Shown: positions 45,669-55,153 of the stretch, piece after piece
How the letters are laid out: every line of letters begins with the position of its first letter
How positions within the stretch are numbered: position 1 is the first letter of the stretch
NCBI GenBank assembly: GCA_016744995.1
Contig: JADGDG010000018.1
Span: 1-64,000, forward strand
Length of the DNA: 64,000 nt
Direction: 5' to 3'
From: Gammaproteobacteria bacterium
GTDB taxonomy: Bacteria; Pseudomonadota; Gammaproteobacteria; GRL18
Notes under the pieces: model-generated
What the model was told of the DNA's origin: nothing
Databases searched by the model: none
What the model saw: only the letters and a program-made list of their open reading frames with translations
Translations under genes and position numbers: made by a program

Positions 45669-45920
45669 TTATTTTTTGCCTTGGTTTCCAGCAATCTTAG
45701 CGCAAGTACCTTCTGGTACATAAACCCACTCTTCTGCATCAGCATCAGTCTTTGCCATACCTGCACATGCATGCTTGCTGGTACCACAATCATTCATACC
45801 AGCTTTAGCAATACCCTGGCACTTTTCAAACCCAGGCTTACCAGCATGAGCAGTTGCACCCAGAGTGGCAAAAGCTAGAGCAAATAAAGCAGTCAGTGCA
45901 GTTTTTTTAGTGTTTCCCAT
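45669..45920 (-). CDS. DUF2282 bufferin-type precursor peptide (BufA1-like)
   Basis: 83 residues. The signal peptide is about 1-26 (ending ATAHA). The mature part has the DUF2282 core: [25 protein letters not shown], and [11 protein letters not shown], with four cysteines. Proteins of this family were shown to be copper-binding peptides modified by a DUF692 (MNIO) enzyme with a DUF2063 partner. Neither enzyme gene is next to it, unlike in typical operons; only doxX follows. An ECF sigma factor is encoded on the other side, divergently. The ribosome site AAGGAAA precedes the ATG. Confidence 0.85.
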   Translation of the reverse strand: MGNTKKTALTALFALAFATLGATAHAGKPGFEKCQGIAKAGMNDCGTSKHACAGMAKTDADAEEWVYVPEGTCAKIAGNQGKK

Positions 45921-46202
45921 TTTTATTTCCTTGTGTTAATTAAATTGATAGTGAAGAATTCCGTCATTGGCTCTCTTCAAAAAAATCAGGCCTCTGGGCT
46001 AAACCCCAAACAAAACCTAAATAAAATTTACCAGTGTCTGGCTTACATTACTAGACCTGATGGTGCAAAAAAAAATTTCATTTTTATTTATTGTTGTTAT
46101 AACCTACCTAAAGCATTCATCTGCTGTTCACTGGTGGCTGTTATGATAAAACATTAAAAAAGTAGGTATTTTCCGAAATATCAATATCAGTCTGATCATT
46201 TT

Positions 46203-46835
46203 ATGCTGTACAGACTTTATAAGTTTGATGCTCTTCACAATAAATCTTTGGGTCCAGCTATGTTTAGTATAAAAAAAATATCAATCGGAAAGAAAACTGT
46301 AGATACCTCGGTCTATAAGAAGGTAAGCAGACAAAAACGCTTCGAAACACTGGTAAAGGCTTACTCCAGTGATTTGTATCGTTTTGCTTATTGGTTATGC
46401 AGTAATCATTCAACAGCAGATGATTTGGTTCAGGAAACCTTTTTAAGAGCCTGGAAAGCATTAGATAAGCTTGAAGATGAGAAAAAAGCTAAAAGCTGGC
46501 TTATTACCATCTTACGCAGAGAAAATGCCCGCCGTTTTGAGCGAAAAAGCTTCGTTCTTGTTGATATTGAAGAAGTTGTTGTTGAGGATCAAATAAGTCT
46601 CAGCCCGGAGCAATCACTGGAAAAACAGCAGTTTCATCAGGTAATTCTTGAGCTTGATATCGAATACAGAGAACCATTGATTCTACAAACAATTGGCGGC
46701 TATAAAACCAGCGAAATTGCACAAATGTTGAATATGAATTTGAATACGGTTAATACCCGCTTATTTAGAGCTCGTGCTCAGTTAAGACATAAACTGAGTA
46801 AAGAGCAGCTGAAACATAACCTTGCAAGTGGCTAA
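46203..46835 (+). CDS. ECF RNA polymerase sigma factor
   Basis: 210 residues, or 191 from the ATG at 46260. Region 2 has FETLVKAYSSDLYRFAYWLC and ADDLVQETFLRAWKAL; region 4 has LDIEYREPLILQTIGGYKTSEIAQMLNMNLNTVNTRLFRARAQLR. It belongs to the RpoE-like group. The DUF3379 gene downstream is the likely anti-sigma factor, 55 bases after the stop. It is divergent from the bufferin-type gene, and neither start has a strong ribosome site, so the start is uncertain. Confidence 0.9.
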   Translation: MLYRLYKFDALHNKSLGPAMFSIKKISIGKKTVDTSVYKKVSRQKRFETLVKAYSSDLYRFAYWLCSNHSTADDLVQETFLRAWKALDKLEDEKKAKSWLITILRRENARRFERKSFVLVDIEEVVVEDQISLSPEQSLEKQQFHQVILELDIEYREPLILQTIGGYKTSEIAQMLNMNLNTVNTRLFRARAQLRHKLSKEQLKHNLASG

Positions 46836-46890
46836 GCCTGAATAAACCAACAATTCAGGTTGCAGTATAAAAACTATTGGGGGTTTTTAA

Positions 46891-47613
46891 GTGGATGATT
46901 TAGAGTTTCGAAAGCATGCAATCATTGATCCTGGTGATCAGTCACCTGAATTTCTGGACAAAATAAAACAAAGTGACAGTAATCGTCATTTTGTAAAAGA
47001 ACAAAAGACATTTAGTCACCTGCTACTCACTACCCTGAAAATCCCCACACCCGAGAACCTGACAGATCGAATACTGCTTGCTCAACAACTTGGCGAACAT
47101 AAACTTCATACCATACAAAAACGCCAGAGACTACGGCGTAACTGGCTGGGTGGCAGTCTTGCCGCATCACTAATATTAGTCTTCAGTTTAAATTACATTT
47201 TGCCTCAAGCACTTGACAGCACACTGCTTGCCCAGAGTGTTTTACGCCATGTTATTGATGATACCCATGCTCTTAATGTACAAATGAATGTACCTAAAAC
47301 AAATATTGATACTATGCTGACCTCTTATGGCGGGAAGCTGAATGGTCCTATTGGCCATGTTTCATTTCTTGGGCATTGCATTATTGGTGGGCACACTGGC
47401 ATCCACATAGTTATTCAAACTTCTCATGGTGCTGTCACCGTTTTATTACTGCCCTCTCAAAATATTGATAAGCCTTCAACATTAAATGACAGACAATTAA
47501 GAGGCATCGTTTATCCATCTAAAAAAGGCAGTATCGCAATCATCTCCGAAGCTCAGGAAGCCATTGAAGTGACCCGAAAACAAATTAATCAAAATTTAAA
47601 CTGGATCATTTAA
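46891..47613 (+). CDS. DUF3379 anti-sigma-like membrane protein
   Basis: 240 residues from GTG with a GGGGG ribosome site. The opening MDDLEFRKHAIIDPGDQSPEF belongs to DUF3379. One membrane helix at about 85-107 separates a cytoplasmic N-terminus from a periplasmic domain of about 130 residues. The periplasmic part contains FLGHCIIGGHTGIHIVIQT, with a possible metal-binding Cys/His cluster. It is expected to hold the upstream ECF sigma factor inactive; this is inferred from gene pairing. Confidence 0.85.
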   Translation: MDDLEFRKHAIIDPGDQSPEFLDKIKQSDSNRHFVKEQKTFSHLLLTTLKIPTPENLTDRILLAQQLGEHKLHTIQKRQRLRRNWLGGSLAASLILVFSLNYILPQALDSTLLAQSVLRHVIDDTHALNVQMNVPKTNIDTMLTSYGGKLNGPIGHVSFLGHCIIGGHTGIHIVIQTSHGAVTVLLLPSQNIDKPSTLNDRQLRGIVYPSKKGSIAIISEAQEAIEVTRKQINQNLNWII

Positions 47614-47627
47614 TTTAAAATAGCTAC

Positions 47628-47667
47628 CCTTATGCGCAATACATCATATTAGATTAAGCGCATAAGG
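47628..47667 (+). promoter_or_regulatory. Hairpin covering the ung ribosome site
   Basis: CCTTATGCGC and GCGCATAAGG are exact 10-base arms with a 20-base loop. The right arm contains the AAGG of the ung ribosome site, seven bases before the ATG at 47675, so folding would block ung translation. It may be an RNA switch or an operator for a dimeric regulator. Confidence 0.55.
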
Positions 47668-47674
47668 AAAATGT

Positions 47675-48349
47675 ATGAGCGATATTCAACTCAATGACGA
47701 CTGGAAAAAACACCTTCAAAGTACATTTGAAACAGACACAATGTCTGCTTTAAAAGATTTTCTGCGTAATGAAAAAAATCAGGGGAAAGTTATTTTACCC
47801 CATTCAAGCCTCTGGTTTAATGCCTTAAACAGCACACCACTTGAGCAGGTCAAAGTGGTGATACTAGGACAGGATCCTTATCCAACCCCCGGACATGCTC
47901 ACGGATTATGTTTTTCAGTGTTACCCGATGTTAAGCCCATTCCAAAGTCACTGATTAATATCTATAAAGAATTACAGGATGATTTAGGCATAATTAATCA
48001 CAACGGGCATTTACAATCCTGGGCAGAGCAGGGTGTTTTATTGCTAAACAGCGTTTTAACTGTCGCAAGCGGTCAGGCTAATTCTCATCAGGGAAAGGGC
48101 TGGGAGCTCTTTACCGATGCAATTATTAATGAATTAAATAATCAGGCTCGGCCACTTGTTTTTGTTTTATGGGGTGCTTATGCACAAAAAAAGGGGGCAA
48201 TTATTGACTCAAAGCGCCACTTTGTTATACGCTCGCCACATCCTTCGCCCTTATCAGCCTACCGAGGTTTTTTCGGCAGCAAGCCTTTTTCTAAAATTAA
48301 TCAGTTTTTACAACAACAGGGTCAGGATGAAATTAATTGGCAGGTATGA
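47675..48349 (+). CDS. ung: Uracil-DNA glycosylase
   Basis: 224 residues of normal length. The catalytic aspartate is in VVILGQDPYPTPGHAHGLCFS. The uracil pocket includes LLLNSVLTVA and SHQGKGWELFTD, and the DNA-intercalation loop is RSPHPSPLSAYRGFFGSKPFS. It removes uracil from DNA. The ribosome site AAGGAAA lies within a hairpin. Confidence 0.97.
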   Translation: MSDIQLNDDWKKHLQSTFETDTMSALKDFLRNEKNQGKVILPHSSLWFNALNSTPLEQVKVVILGQDPYPTPGHAHGLCFSVLPDVKPIPKSLINIYKELQDDLGIINHNGHLQSWAEQGVLLLNSVLTVASGQANSHQGKGWELFTDAIINELNNQARPLVFVLWGAYAQKKGAIIDSKRHFVIRSPHPSPLSAYRGFFGSKPFSKINQFLQQQGQDEINWQV

Positions 48350-48365
48350 GTCCTGTAAAGGGCTG

Positions 48366-49997
48366 CTAAGCTTTTTTAAAAAAGACCCAGAGACTGCCTA
48401 TGGCACCGACTCCTGCCATAACCTGAGCTTCCAGGATCATATTACCCGAATACAGGATAGCACCGCCGATCAATAAGGCTGCACTGACTATCGCCTGTAT
48501 GGTGCTTTTATTCTGCTGCTCTATTTTCTGTTCAATTCGATCCAGCGTCTTGCTTTGATAGTTAATACGTAACTTACCATGACGTGCCTGCTGAACCACA
48601 TCAAAAACCTGGCCGGGAAATTCCGGCAGCTGCTCCATCCAAAGTGGGGCATGATGCTTAACCTGCTTAGCAAAAGAGCGAAAGCCCAGCTGCTCTTTCA
48701 TCCAGTTTTCCAGAAAAGGTTTGGCAGTATCCCACAGATCCAGCTGTGGATATAACTGGCGTCCTAGTCCTTCAATATTTAATAATGTTTTTTGCAATAA
48801 GACCAGCTGCGGCTGAACTTCCATGTTAAAACGACGGGCCGTCTGGAACAAACGTAATAGCAATTGACCAAAAGAAATTTCATGCAGGGGTTTTTCAAAA
48901 ATAGGCTCGCATACTGAACGGATAGCGGACTCAAAATCATCCACCCGGGTATCCGGCGGCACCCAACCGGACTCAACATGTAATTCAGCTACCCGGTAAT
49001 AATCACGGTTAAAAAAAGCCAGGAAATTTTCTGCAAGATAACGCTGATCATCAGTACTCAGGCTGCCCATAATGCCAAAGTCAATGGCAATGTATTGCCC
49101 TGAGTTAGAAACAAATATATTGCCCGGATGCATATCTGCATGGAAGAAGTTATCTCGAAAAACCTGGGTAAAAAAAATCTCAACACCCATTTCTGCCAGG
49201 CGCTTGAAATCAATATCCATGGCCTTGAGTTCTTCCATATTGGTTACGGGCATACCATGAATGCGCTCCATAACCATGACTTTTTTCCGGCAGTGATCCC
49301 AGTCAACTTCAGGAATATAGAGCACCGGTGAATCTTTAAAGTTACGTCTTAGCTCAGAGGCATTTGCAGCCTCTCTAAGCAGATCAAGTTCATCAATAAT
49401 ATTTTTATCAAATTCTTCCACCACTTCATGCGGGCGCAAGCGCTTACCTTCTGACCAGAACTGTTCTACTTTATCAGCGATGGCATAGAGTAATGCCAGG
49501 TCACGGCGAATGACTTTTTCAATGTCCGGCCGCACCACTTTAACCACCATTTCCCGGCCATCAAGAAGCGTTGCTTTATGTACCTGAGCAATTGAAGCAG
49601 AAGCCAGCGGAGTGCGATCAAATTCTTTAAAAATTTTATCAATGGGTAGTTTGAATGACTGCTCAATGATCTCAACAGCTTTATCCCCGGAAAAAGGCGG
49701 GACTTGATCCTGTAATTTTGCCAGTTCTTCAGCCAGATCATCAGGTAATAAATCCCGACGGGTCGAAAGGATCTGCCCAAATTTAACAAAAATGGGCCCC
49801 AGATCTTCAAGTGCCCGACGGATCCGCTCACCACGAGGCCGACGGGTACGATGACGAAGCCAGAAAGAGGGTGAAAAAAAACGCACCACCCGTAAAGGTC
49901 TGAATAAATGGGTACTGAGGAGAAGTTCATCCAGTCCATGACGAAGTAATACGCGACTGATAAACATAAGGTGGAAAAAATGAGTAATGCTCTTCAC
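48366..49997 (-). CDS. ubiB: Ubiquinone biosynthesis protein UbiB
   Basis: 543 residues, normal length. The atypical kinase fold has the KxGQ motif in [16 protein letters not shown], the lysine in [11 protein letters not shown], the catalytic loop [11 protein letters not shown], and IAIDFG. Two C-terminal membrane helices end the protein. It supports coenzyme Q synthesis, probably as an ATPase that helps extract lipid intermediates. The start overlaps the ubiJ stop by four bases, in the usual ubiE-ubiJ-ubiB order. Confidence 0.96.
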   Translation of the reverse strand: MKSITHFFHLMFISRVLLRHGLDELLLSTHLFRPLRVVRFFSPSFWLRHRTRRPRGERIRRALEDLGPIFVKFGQILSTRRDLLPDDLAEELAKLQDQVPPFSGDKAVEIIEQSFKLPIDKIFKEFDRTPLASASIAQVHKATLLDGREMVVKVVRPDIEKVIRRDLALLYAIADKVEQFWSEGKRLRPHEVVEEFDKNIIDELDLLREAANASELRRNFKDSPVLYIPEVDWDHCRKKVMVMERIHGMPVTNMEELKAMDIDFKRLAEMGVEIFFTQVFRDNFFHADMHPGNIFVSNSGQYIAIDFGIMGSLSTDDQRYLAENFLAFFNRDYYRVAELHVESGWVPPDTRVDDFESAIRSVCEPIFEKPLHEISFGQLLLRLFQTARRFNMEVQPQLVLLQKTLLNIEGLGRQLYPQLDLWDTAKPFLENWMKEQLGFRSFAKQVKHHAPLWMEQLPEFPGQVFDVVQQARHGKLRINYQSKTLDRIEQKIEQQNKSTIQAIVSAALLIGGAILYSGNMILEAQVMAGVGAIGSLWVFFKKA

Positions 49998-50659
49998 TCG
50001 GCAGACTTCTTATTATCTAGAGTTTGAATGATTCGATTAATTCGGGCTTCAGCACGGTCAACATCACTACGGATTTGATCGATCTGAGTATTAAAGTGAT
50101 TAACTTCCGGCCCCGAGGCAATATCACGGCTTTCATATTGCACATACTCACTAACATCCCTTGTTAATGAATCAAAGGCATCTTTGCCCCAGCCTAAAAA
50201 ACCCCGTGCCATATTCCCCAGGGAATGTGCAATCACATCACCAGTGATATGCGACAAATGCTCTTCCCAGTCAATATCCAGTTGTTTGAACAATGATTGA
50301 AAGTGCTGACCCAGAGCAATATCACCGGAGATACTGATATCACCTTTAAAAACAGCAGTTGTTTTGGTTTTTTCATCGGCCATCGCCATACGAGCAAAGG
50401 CCATCAGAGAACCACTGATAATAGTATCGGCCTCACCTTCATAATGGCTGATAATTTGAATTCCTTGCTGATCAGGGAAGAAGTAGAGAGTTTGTTCCAT
50501 ATCGGTAAGATGAAAAGCAATAATACGTCCTTTAAAACGCTTCAGCAGTTGAAAAGTTTCCGGATCCATAGCAAATAACTGATTCAGCCCGGTTTCCATG
50601 GCCCCAAGCAAGGGTATCAGTAAGGGATTAATATCGTTGGCTGGTTTACTCTGATGCAA
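49994..50659 (-). CDS. ubiJ: Ubiquinone biosynthesis accessory factor UbiJ
   Basis: 221 residues. The SCP2 lipid-binding domain (about 10-120) has [26 protein letters not shown], and the coiled coil at the C-terminus (about 170-215) has [19 protein letters not shown]. UbiJ binds coenzyme Q intermediates and the Ubi complex. It sits between ubiE and ubiB as in Escherichia coli. Confidence 0.93.
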   Translation of the reverse strand: MHQSKPANDINPLLIPLLGAMETGLNQLFAMDPETFQLLKRFKGRIIAFHLTDMEQTLYFFPDQQGIQIISHYEGEADTIISGSLMAFARMAMADEKTKTTAVFKGDISISGDIALGQHFQSLFKQLDIDWEEHLSHITGDVIAHSLGNMARGFLGWGKDAFDSLTRDVSEYVQYESRDIASGPEVNHFNTQIDQIRSDVDRAEARINRIIQTLDNKKSAE

Positions 50660-50686
50660 AATTAAAGCTCCTGAAATATAACCGCA

Positions 50687-51448
50687 CTAGAATTTAAAAC
50701 CACGATGCAAAGCAACAATACCACCCGTCAGGTTATTATAGTCACAACGTTCAAAACCAACATTTTCCATCATTCCTTTCAGAGTTTCCTGATCAGGGTG
50801 CATACGAATTGATTCGGCCAGATAACGATAACTCTCAGAATCATTGGCAATCACTTTGCCCATAAAGGGTAAAATATTAAACGAGTAAAAGTCATATAAA
50901 GGGCTCAGACCCGGTGCAATTGGTTTGGAAAACTCTAATATCAACAGACGACCACCCGGTTTTAACACCCGAAACATTGAAGCCAGAGCAGCATCTTTAT
51001 CTGTGACATTACGTAAGCCAAAAGCAATAGTGATGCAGTCAAAGCTATTATCAGGGAAAGGCAGGCATTCAGCATTTGCCTGGACATATTCGACATTGCC
51101 GACAATCCCTTTATCCATCAGCCGAGCACGGCCCACTCTAAGCATAGAGTCATTAATATCGCTGAGGATCACCTGACCACTTTCCCCCACCATTTTGGAG
51201 AATTTAATGGTCAGATCACCTGTACCGCCAGCCAGGTCAAGAACATGATGACCACGCCGCACACCACTTTTTTCAATGGTCAGTCGTTTCCAGATACGAT
51301 GTACGCCCATAGACATCACATCATTCATCATGTCGTATTTACTGGCAACAGAGTGAAAAACTTCGGCTACTTTTTCAACCTTATCGTCTGTTTTAACGGT
51401 TTTATAACCAAAGTGAGTAGTATCATCTGATTGATTCTGATTTTCCAT
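50687..51448 (-). CDS. ubiE: Ubiquinone/menaquinone methyltransferase UbiE
   Basis: 253 residues. The SAM-binding motif [17 protein letters not shown] is followed by the UbiE signature blocks [18 protein letters not shown] and the [32 protein letters not shown] stretch. It performs a C-methylation in ubiquinone and menaquinone synthesis. It is the first gene of the ubiE-ubiJ-ubiB cluster, with 27 bases to ubiJ. Confidence 0.97.
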   Translation of the reverse strand: MENQNQSDDTTHFGYKTVKTDDKVEKVAEVFHSVASKYDMMNDVMSMGVHRIWKRLTIEKSGVRRGHHVLDLAGGTGDLTIKFSKMVGESGQVILSDINDSMLRVGRARLMDKGIVGNVEYVQANAECLPFPDNSFDCITIAFGLRNVTDKDAALASMFRVLKPGGRLLILEFSKPIAPGLSPLYDFYSFNILPFMGKVIANDSESYRYLAESIRMHPDQETLKGMMENVGFERCDYNNLTGGIVALHRGFKF

Positions 51449-51804
51449 GCGTTTCCTACCTGATATTATCAGATGATTATACGATGAATCGGCAAGAAAA
51501 TCACACAGGGATATTGGACTGTTCTACAATACATGACAAATACCCTGTTTATTAAATACAAAACATCCGGGGCGAAGTCAAATGGCATAGGATACTCAAA
51601 TTCATAAGAAAATATGAATTTGGTTATTTGGCTCTATTTATCACTGAGGTGTGTCCCATAGCTATTACCTATGAAACCCAGTTATATTGGCAGGATTGCT
51701 GATAGAAAGAGGTTAAAAAGCTATTACTGACTCATTTTACAAAGAGCTCTTCAAAAATTCTAATTAGTGCGCACAGAGTATCAGCCCCGGCGCACTCAGC
51801 AAAC
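51449..51804. other. Gap upstream of ubiE without a gene
   Basis: 356 bases with no convincing gene. A stem CAAATTCAT/ATGAATTTG with an eight-base loop is at 51597-51622. A shorter palindrome CTGATATTATCAG lies at 51460-51472 just before ubiE. The stretch must hold the ubiE promoter and the end of the TonB-receptor transcript; no terminator T-run stands out. Confidence 0.45.
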
Positions 51805-53853
51805 TCAGAATTTATAAGCTGCATTAATGTAATAGTAACGACCTGGTTCATTAATTTTTATCACGTCACCAGTACCATCAGAGATTAAGATAAGATCCTT
51901 ATAGGTATTATTAACTGCATAGGTTTTATCAAAGACGTTATCAATACCTGCCGTCACTTCAAAGTGATTTGTCAGGTTATGAGTAGCCTTCAGGTTCATA
52001 ATGGCATAGCTGTCAATTTTTTGTTCACCATTATCAGCATCATAATGATCCCAGGTATCAGCCGCAACCATTTCCACCTTTGCCGTGCCTGTTGCCATAT
52101 AATCATAATTCAAAGCAAGGTTGAGCTTCATGGGTGTAATATTTGCCAGATCTTTATCTGTTTGCCCTGCTAAAGCCTTGTTCTTTTTGCCTCTCTGATA
52201 AGCTAAGCCGAAATCAAGATAGACCTCATCGGTAAATGAATACAAACCTGAGAGACTAAAGCCATAAATAGTCGCATCAATATTTTCAAAATTATTGCTC
52301 ATCTTATCAGCATTAAAATAAATATAATCTTTCAACCAGCTGTAAAATACAGAAGTCTTAATAGTCAGATTTTCAAAATTGTTTTCCATCCCAAAATCAA
52401 TTTCATAATTGCTGGTCTGATCCAGATCAGGTGTACCCCCTTCTCTGCCGCTGGCGGCTTTCCAGTAAAGTTCTCTGGCATCAGGAACACGAGAGGCTTT
52501 GCCTATACCACCAAAAAAGTTAGTGGTCTCATTATATTGATACGTTCCCTGCACAAAAGCACCGAAAGAATCATAGTCATTATCTCTCTGGCTGCCGCCT
52601 GGCGAAATGGAGGTATCATCATAGCGAGCTCCAAGCCTCAGGGTAAAATCCTGATAGCGTTTTTCCAGCTCACCAAAAATCGCCGTATTGTCTGTATCAA
52701 CATCATCAATACTTGTCCGGCCTGTCACATTCATCCTTACTGGCGGCATAGTATTAGGTACACTCATAATACCAATATATTCTCCATCCCAATTACGTCT
52801 ACTGGTATCAATACCGATAGAACCTTCCATTGTATTGCTGATATCAAATGCATTTTTTACCTTAAAGCCCTGCATTCGTGTTGTTAGTTTACTGATTAAC
52901 TCAAATTGTGAGTTGGGTCCTGAGACATTTCTATAACGATTGGACATAGGGTGAGTCACGTCAGAGTCATAATATTGAAACTCTAATTTTTTTGAAAACT
53001 CACCCAGATCCTTAATTGAGTGTTCCAGATTTAGAATATTCGAGTCATCATACAAGGCATCCATTTTACTGGAAGGATACAGCACATCATCACTGCGGTT
53101 TGCTGTGTAGCTAATGGACATTTCATGATCATCAATCAGATTAAAGTAAAATTTTCCCATGAATGTCTGTTTCTCATAGGCATCCTGATTTCTATATTTA
53201 TCCTGATATTTAACACCATTTGGAACTGCCGGTGTCGCTGCTTCTAATTGTTCTGCAAAATCATTGCCGTCACCATCTCTGAACTGACCACTGCTTTCAT
53301 CAGAAATGCTCACCAGTCCACGAACTTTTTCATTACCACCACTAAGAGTCATTGCCGTTTTCTGATAGTTCCAACGTCCCATATTAAGGCTGACTTCACC
53401 ATGTAAATCTTCTTCTGGTTTTTTACTTGTGACTTTGACTGCACCACTCAGGGTACCAAAATTTTCAACATCATAAGGACCTTCAATAATAGTAATACTT
53501 TCAATATTATTGGTTAAAATGTGTGAAGTTGGTGGATCCATTCGATTAGGGCAGGCACCATATATTTTGGCATTATCCATCAGAATATTAATATTATCTT
53601 TATTTTGTCCTCTTAAGATAATGTCATTGGAGATACCACTGCGACGAATTAATGAGATACCAGGAACATTTTTTGTTAAGGCATCCGCTAAATCAGCTGA
53701 TTTAACCTGTTCACCACTGACATCACTGAGTTCAGTGCCTTCAACAGTAATAGTTGGGATATCAGATTCAGCATAAACCTGAAGAGAGTACATCGATATC
53801 ACTACAGCAAGTGACATTTTAAGACGAGAACTTGAAAGATAAATTTGTTTCAT
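51805..53853 (-). CDS. TonB-dependent receptor, OprC/NosA-like (copper)
   Basis: 682 residues from the ATG at 53853 (a TTG four codons upstream is the alternative). The signal peptide ends near AES. A TonB box-like IPTITVEG is followed by the plug domain, including GAVKVTSKKP, and a barrel that ends in an aromatic residue (INAAYKF). The plug has ACPNRMDPPTSH: Cys101 and Met105 form a CxxxM pair, and HPM at 301-303 in the barrel gives HxM. These are the copper-site patterns described for OprC of Pseudomonas. Copper import is therefore favoured over siderophore uptake. No regulator is next to it. Confidence 0.87.
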   Translation of the reverse strand: MKQIYLSSSRLKMSLAVVISMYSLQVYAESDIPTITVEGTELSDVSGEQVKSADLADALTKNVPGISLIRRSGISNDIILRGQNKDNINILMDNAKIYGACPNRMDPPTSHILTNNIESITIIEGPYDVENFGTLSGAVKVTSKKPEEDLHGEVSLNMGRWNYQKTAMTLSGGNEKVRGLVSISDESSGQFRDGDGNDFAEQLEAATPAVPNGVKYQDKYRNQDAYEKQTFMGKFYFNLIDDHEMSISYTANRSDDVLYPSSKMDALYDDSNILNLEHSIKDLGEFSKKLEFQYYDSDVTHPMSNRYRNVSGPNSQFELISKLTTRMQGFKVKNAFDISNTMEGSIGIDTSRRNWDGEYIGIMSVPNTMPPVRMNVTGRTSIDDVDTDNTAIFGELEKRYQDFTLRLGARYDDTSISPGGSQRDNDYDSFGAFVQGTYQYNETTNFFGGIGKASRVPDARELYWKAASGREGGTPDLDQTSNYEIDFGMENNFENLTIKTSVFYSWLKDYIYFNADKMSNNFENIDATIYGFSLSGLYSFTDEVYLDFGLAYQRGKKNKALAGQTDKDLANITPMKLNLALNYDYMATGTAKVEMVAADTWDHYDADNGEQKIDSYAIMNLKATHNLTNHFEVTAGIDNVFDKTYAVNNTYKDLILISDGTGDVIKINEPGRYYYINAAYKF

Positions 53854-54070
53854 TACATTAACCAAAATAAAGTATTAAAAAGAACTAATACAGCAATTTT
53901 AATACCATTATAAGAGTTTTAATTTGGAATCAGCATGTTAGTATTTTTCAGCACGTTTCAAGCCTGGCTCAAGTGTGTTATATAACTTAAAAAGCAGGGC
54001 ATATGACACAGCTTGATTAATTACCACAATGAACTAAATTTAGAGTAGGGATACAGTTAAAGTACTGAAT

Positions 54071-55153
54071 ATGAATGCTTACCTTTCCAATCTTAACCAA
54101 ATAGAATCCTGGTTTTTCAGTCTTGCTGAGAAGCAGGCATTTTTTTTGCCCCGAAAAACACAGGGAATAAATTATCGGTTTGAATTCATTGACCATCAGC
54201 AACCACTCGATTTATTCAGCTATAAGCCAACTATTTTACCGCCAGGGAAAAATATATTTCCTGATGGTGAAATTTTATTTACCTACAACAAAGATAATAA
54301 TGGCCACTATCATTTTCATCAGGGTACAGCAATACACTCTCAACTCCTTGCTGGCGTACGTGCCTGTGATTTAAAGGGAATTTACTTACTGGATAAAGCA
54401 TTTTCTGATGGCACCAAAGACAGCCACTATTTACAACGCCGAGAAAAAACAGACATTATCGCCTTTAACTGCACCACACCCTGTGATGATCATTGTTTCT
54501 GCGAAGCAGCCCAGTCACTGGATTTTCAAACAGGTGCTGATATTTTTATTACACCACTTTTTCCAATCAGCAGTAACAAAGAAGTCCATAAAAAACAGCA
54601 ATGTCTGCTTGAAATCCTGACCCCAAGAGGTGCTGAATTAATTAAATCACTGGTCTCCCAAAAATGTTCAAATCCACAGAAATTAATAAAACAGGCACTG
54701 GAAAATCGGCCTAAACCCTTTGGACGGCAGTTTCTGACACCGGTTAAACAATTATCAAAAGTCATTCATCAGGAAGATGCCGAGTCGATTTACCAGCAAT
54801 ATGCAGAACGTTGTTTTTCATGTGGTACCTGTAATCTGGTATGTCCAACCTGTTACTGCTTTGACACAAAAGATGAATTAAATCTCGATGGCAACTCTGG
54901 GCAGAAAACTCGTCACTGGGATGCCTGCCTCAATCCCGGCTTTGCAGAAGTGGCTGGCGGTCATAACTTCAGAGCCGATCCAGCGGCCCGACAACGCCAT
55001 CGTGTCCGTCGTAAATTTGATTATCTGCCGCAACGTTTTGAGCAGACATTTTGTACCGGTTGCGGCCGATGCGGACGCCAATGCACCACCGGCATTGATA
55101 TCTTCGACATTGTTAATGATGTGTACTTATCCATACAGGAGTCAAAAGAATGA
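54071..55153 (+). CDS. hydB: Group 3b hydrogenase iron-sulfur subunit HydB (beta)
   Basis: 360 residues. The N-terminal half is the HydB-type domain with GVRACDLKGIYLLDKAF and CTTPCDDHCFC. The C-terminal half has two [4Fe-4S] cysteine clusters, CFSCGTCNLVCPTCYCFD and FCTGCGRCGRQCTTGID. The protein carries electrons between the hydrogenase and the flavin subunit. The stop overlaps the hydG start by four bases. Confidence 0.9.
   Translation: MNAYLSNLNQIESWFFSLAEKQAFFLPRKTQGINYRFEFIDHQQPLDLFSYKPTILPPGKNIFPDGEILFTYNKDNNGHYHFHQGTAIHSQLLAGVRACDLKGIYLLDKAFSDGTKDSHYLQRREKTDIIAFNCTTPCDDHCFCEAAQSLDFQTGADIFITPLFPISSNKEVHKKQQCLLEILTPRGAELIKSLVSQKCSNPQKLIKQALENRPKPFGRQFLTPVKQLSKVIHQEDAESIYQQYAERCFSCGTCNLVCPTCYCFDTKDELNLDGNSGQKTRHWDACLNPGFAEVAGGHNFRADPAARQRHRVRRKFDYLPQRFEQTFCTGCGRCGRQCTTGIDIFDIVNDVYLSIQESKE

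Noticed and set aside
45545..45793. An 82-codon frame overlapping the palindrome and the bufferin gene
   Set aside because: The DUF2282 frame covers the same DNA with a signal peptide and conserved cysteines; this frame runs into the palindrome.
53866..54070. A sigma-54 promoter for the hydrogenase operon
   Set aside because: TGGCTCAAGTGTGTTAT lacks the GC of the -12 element.
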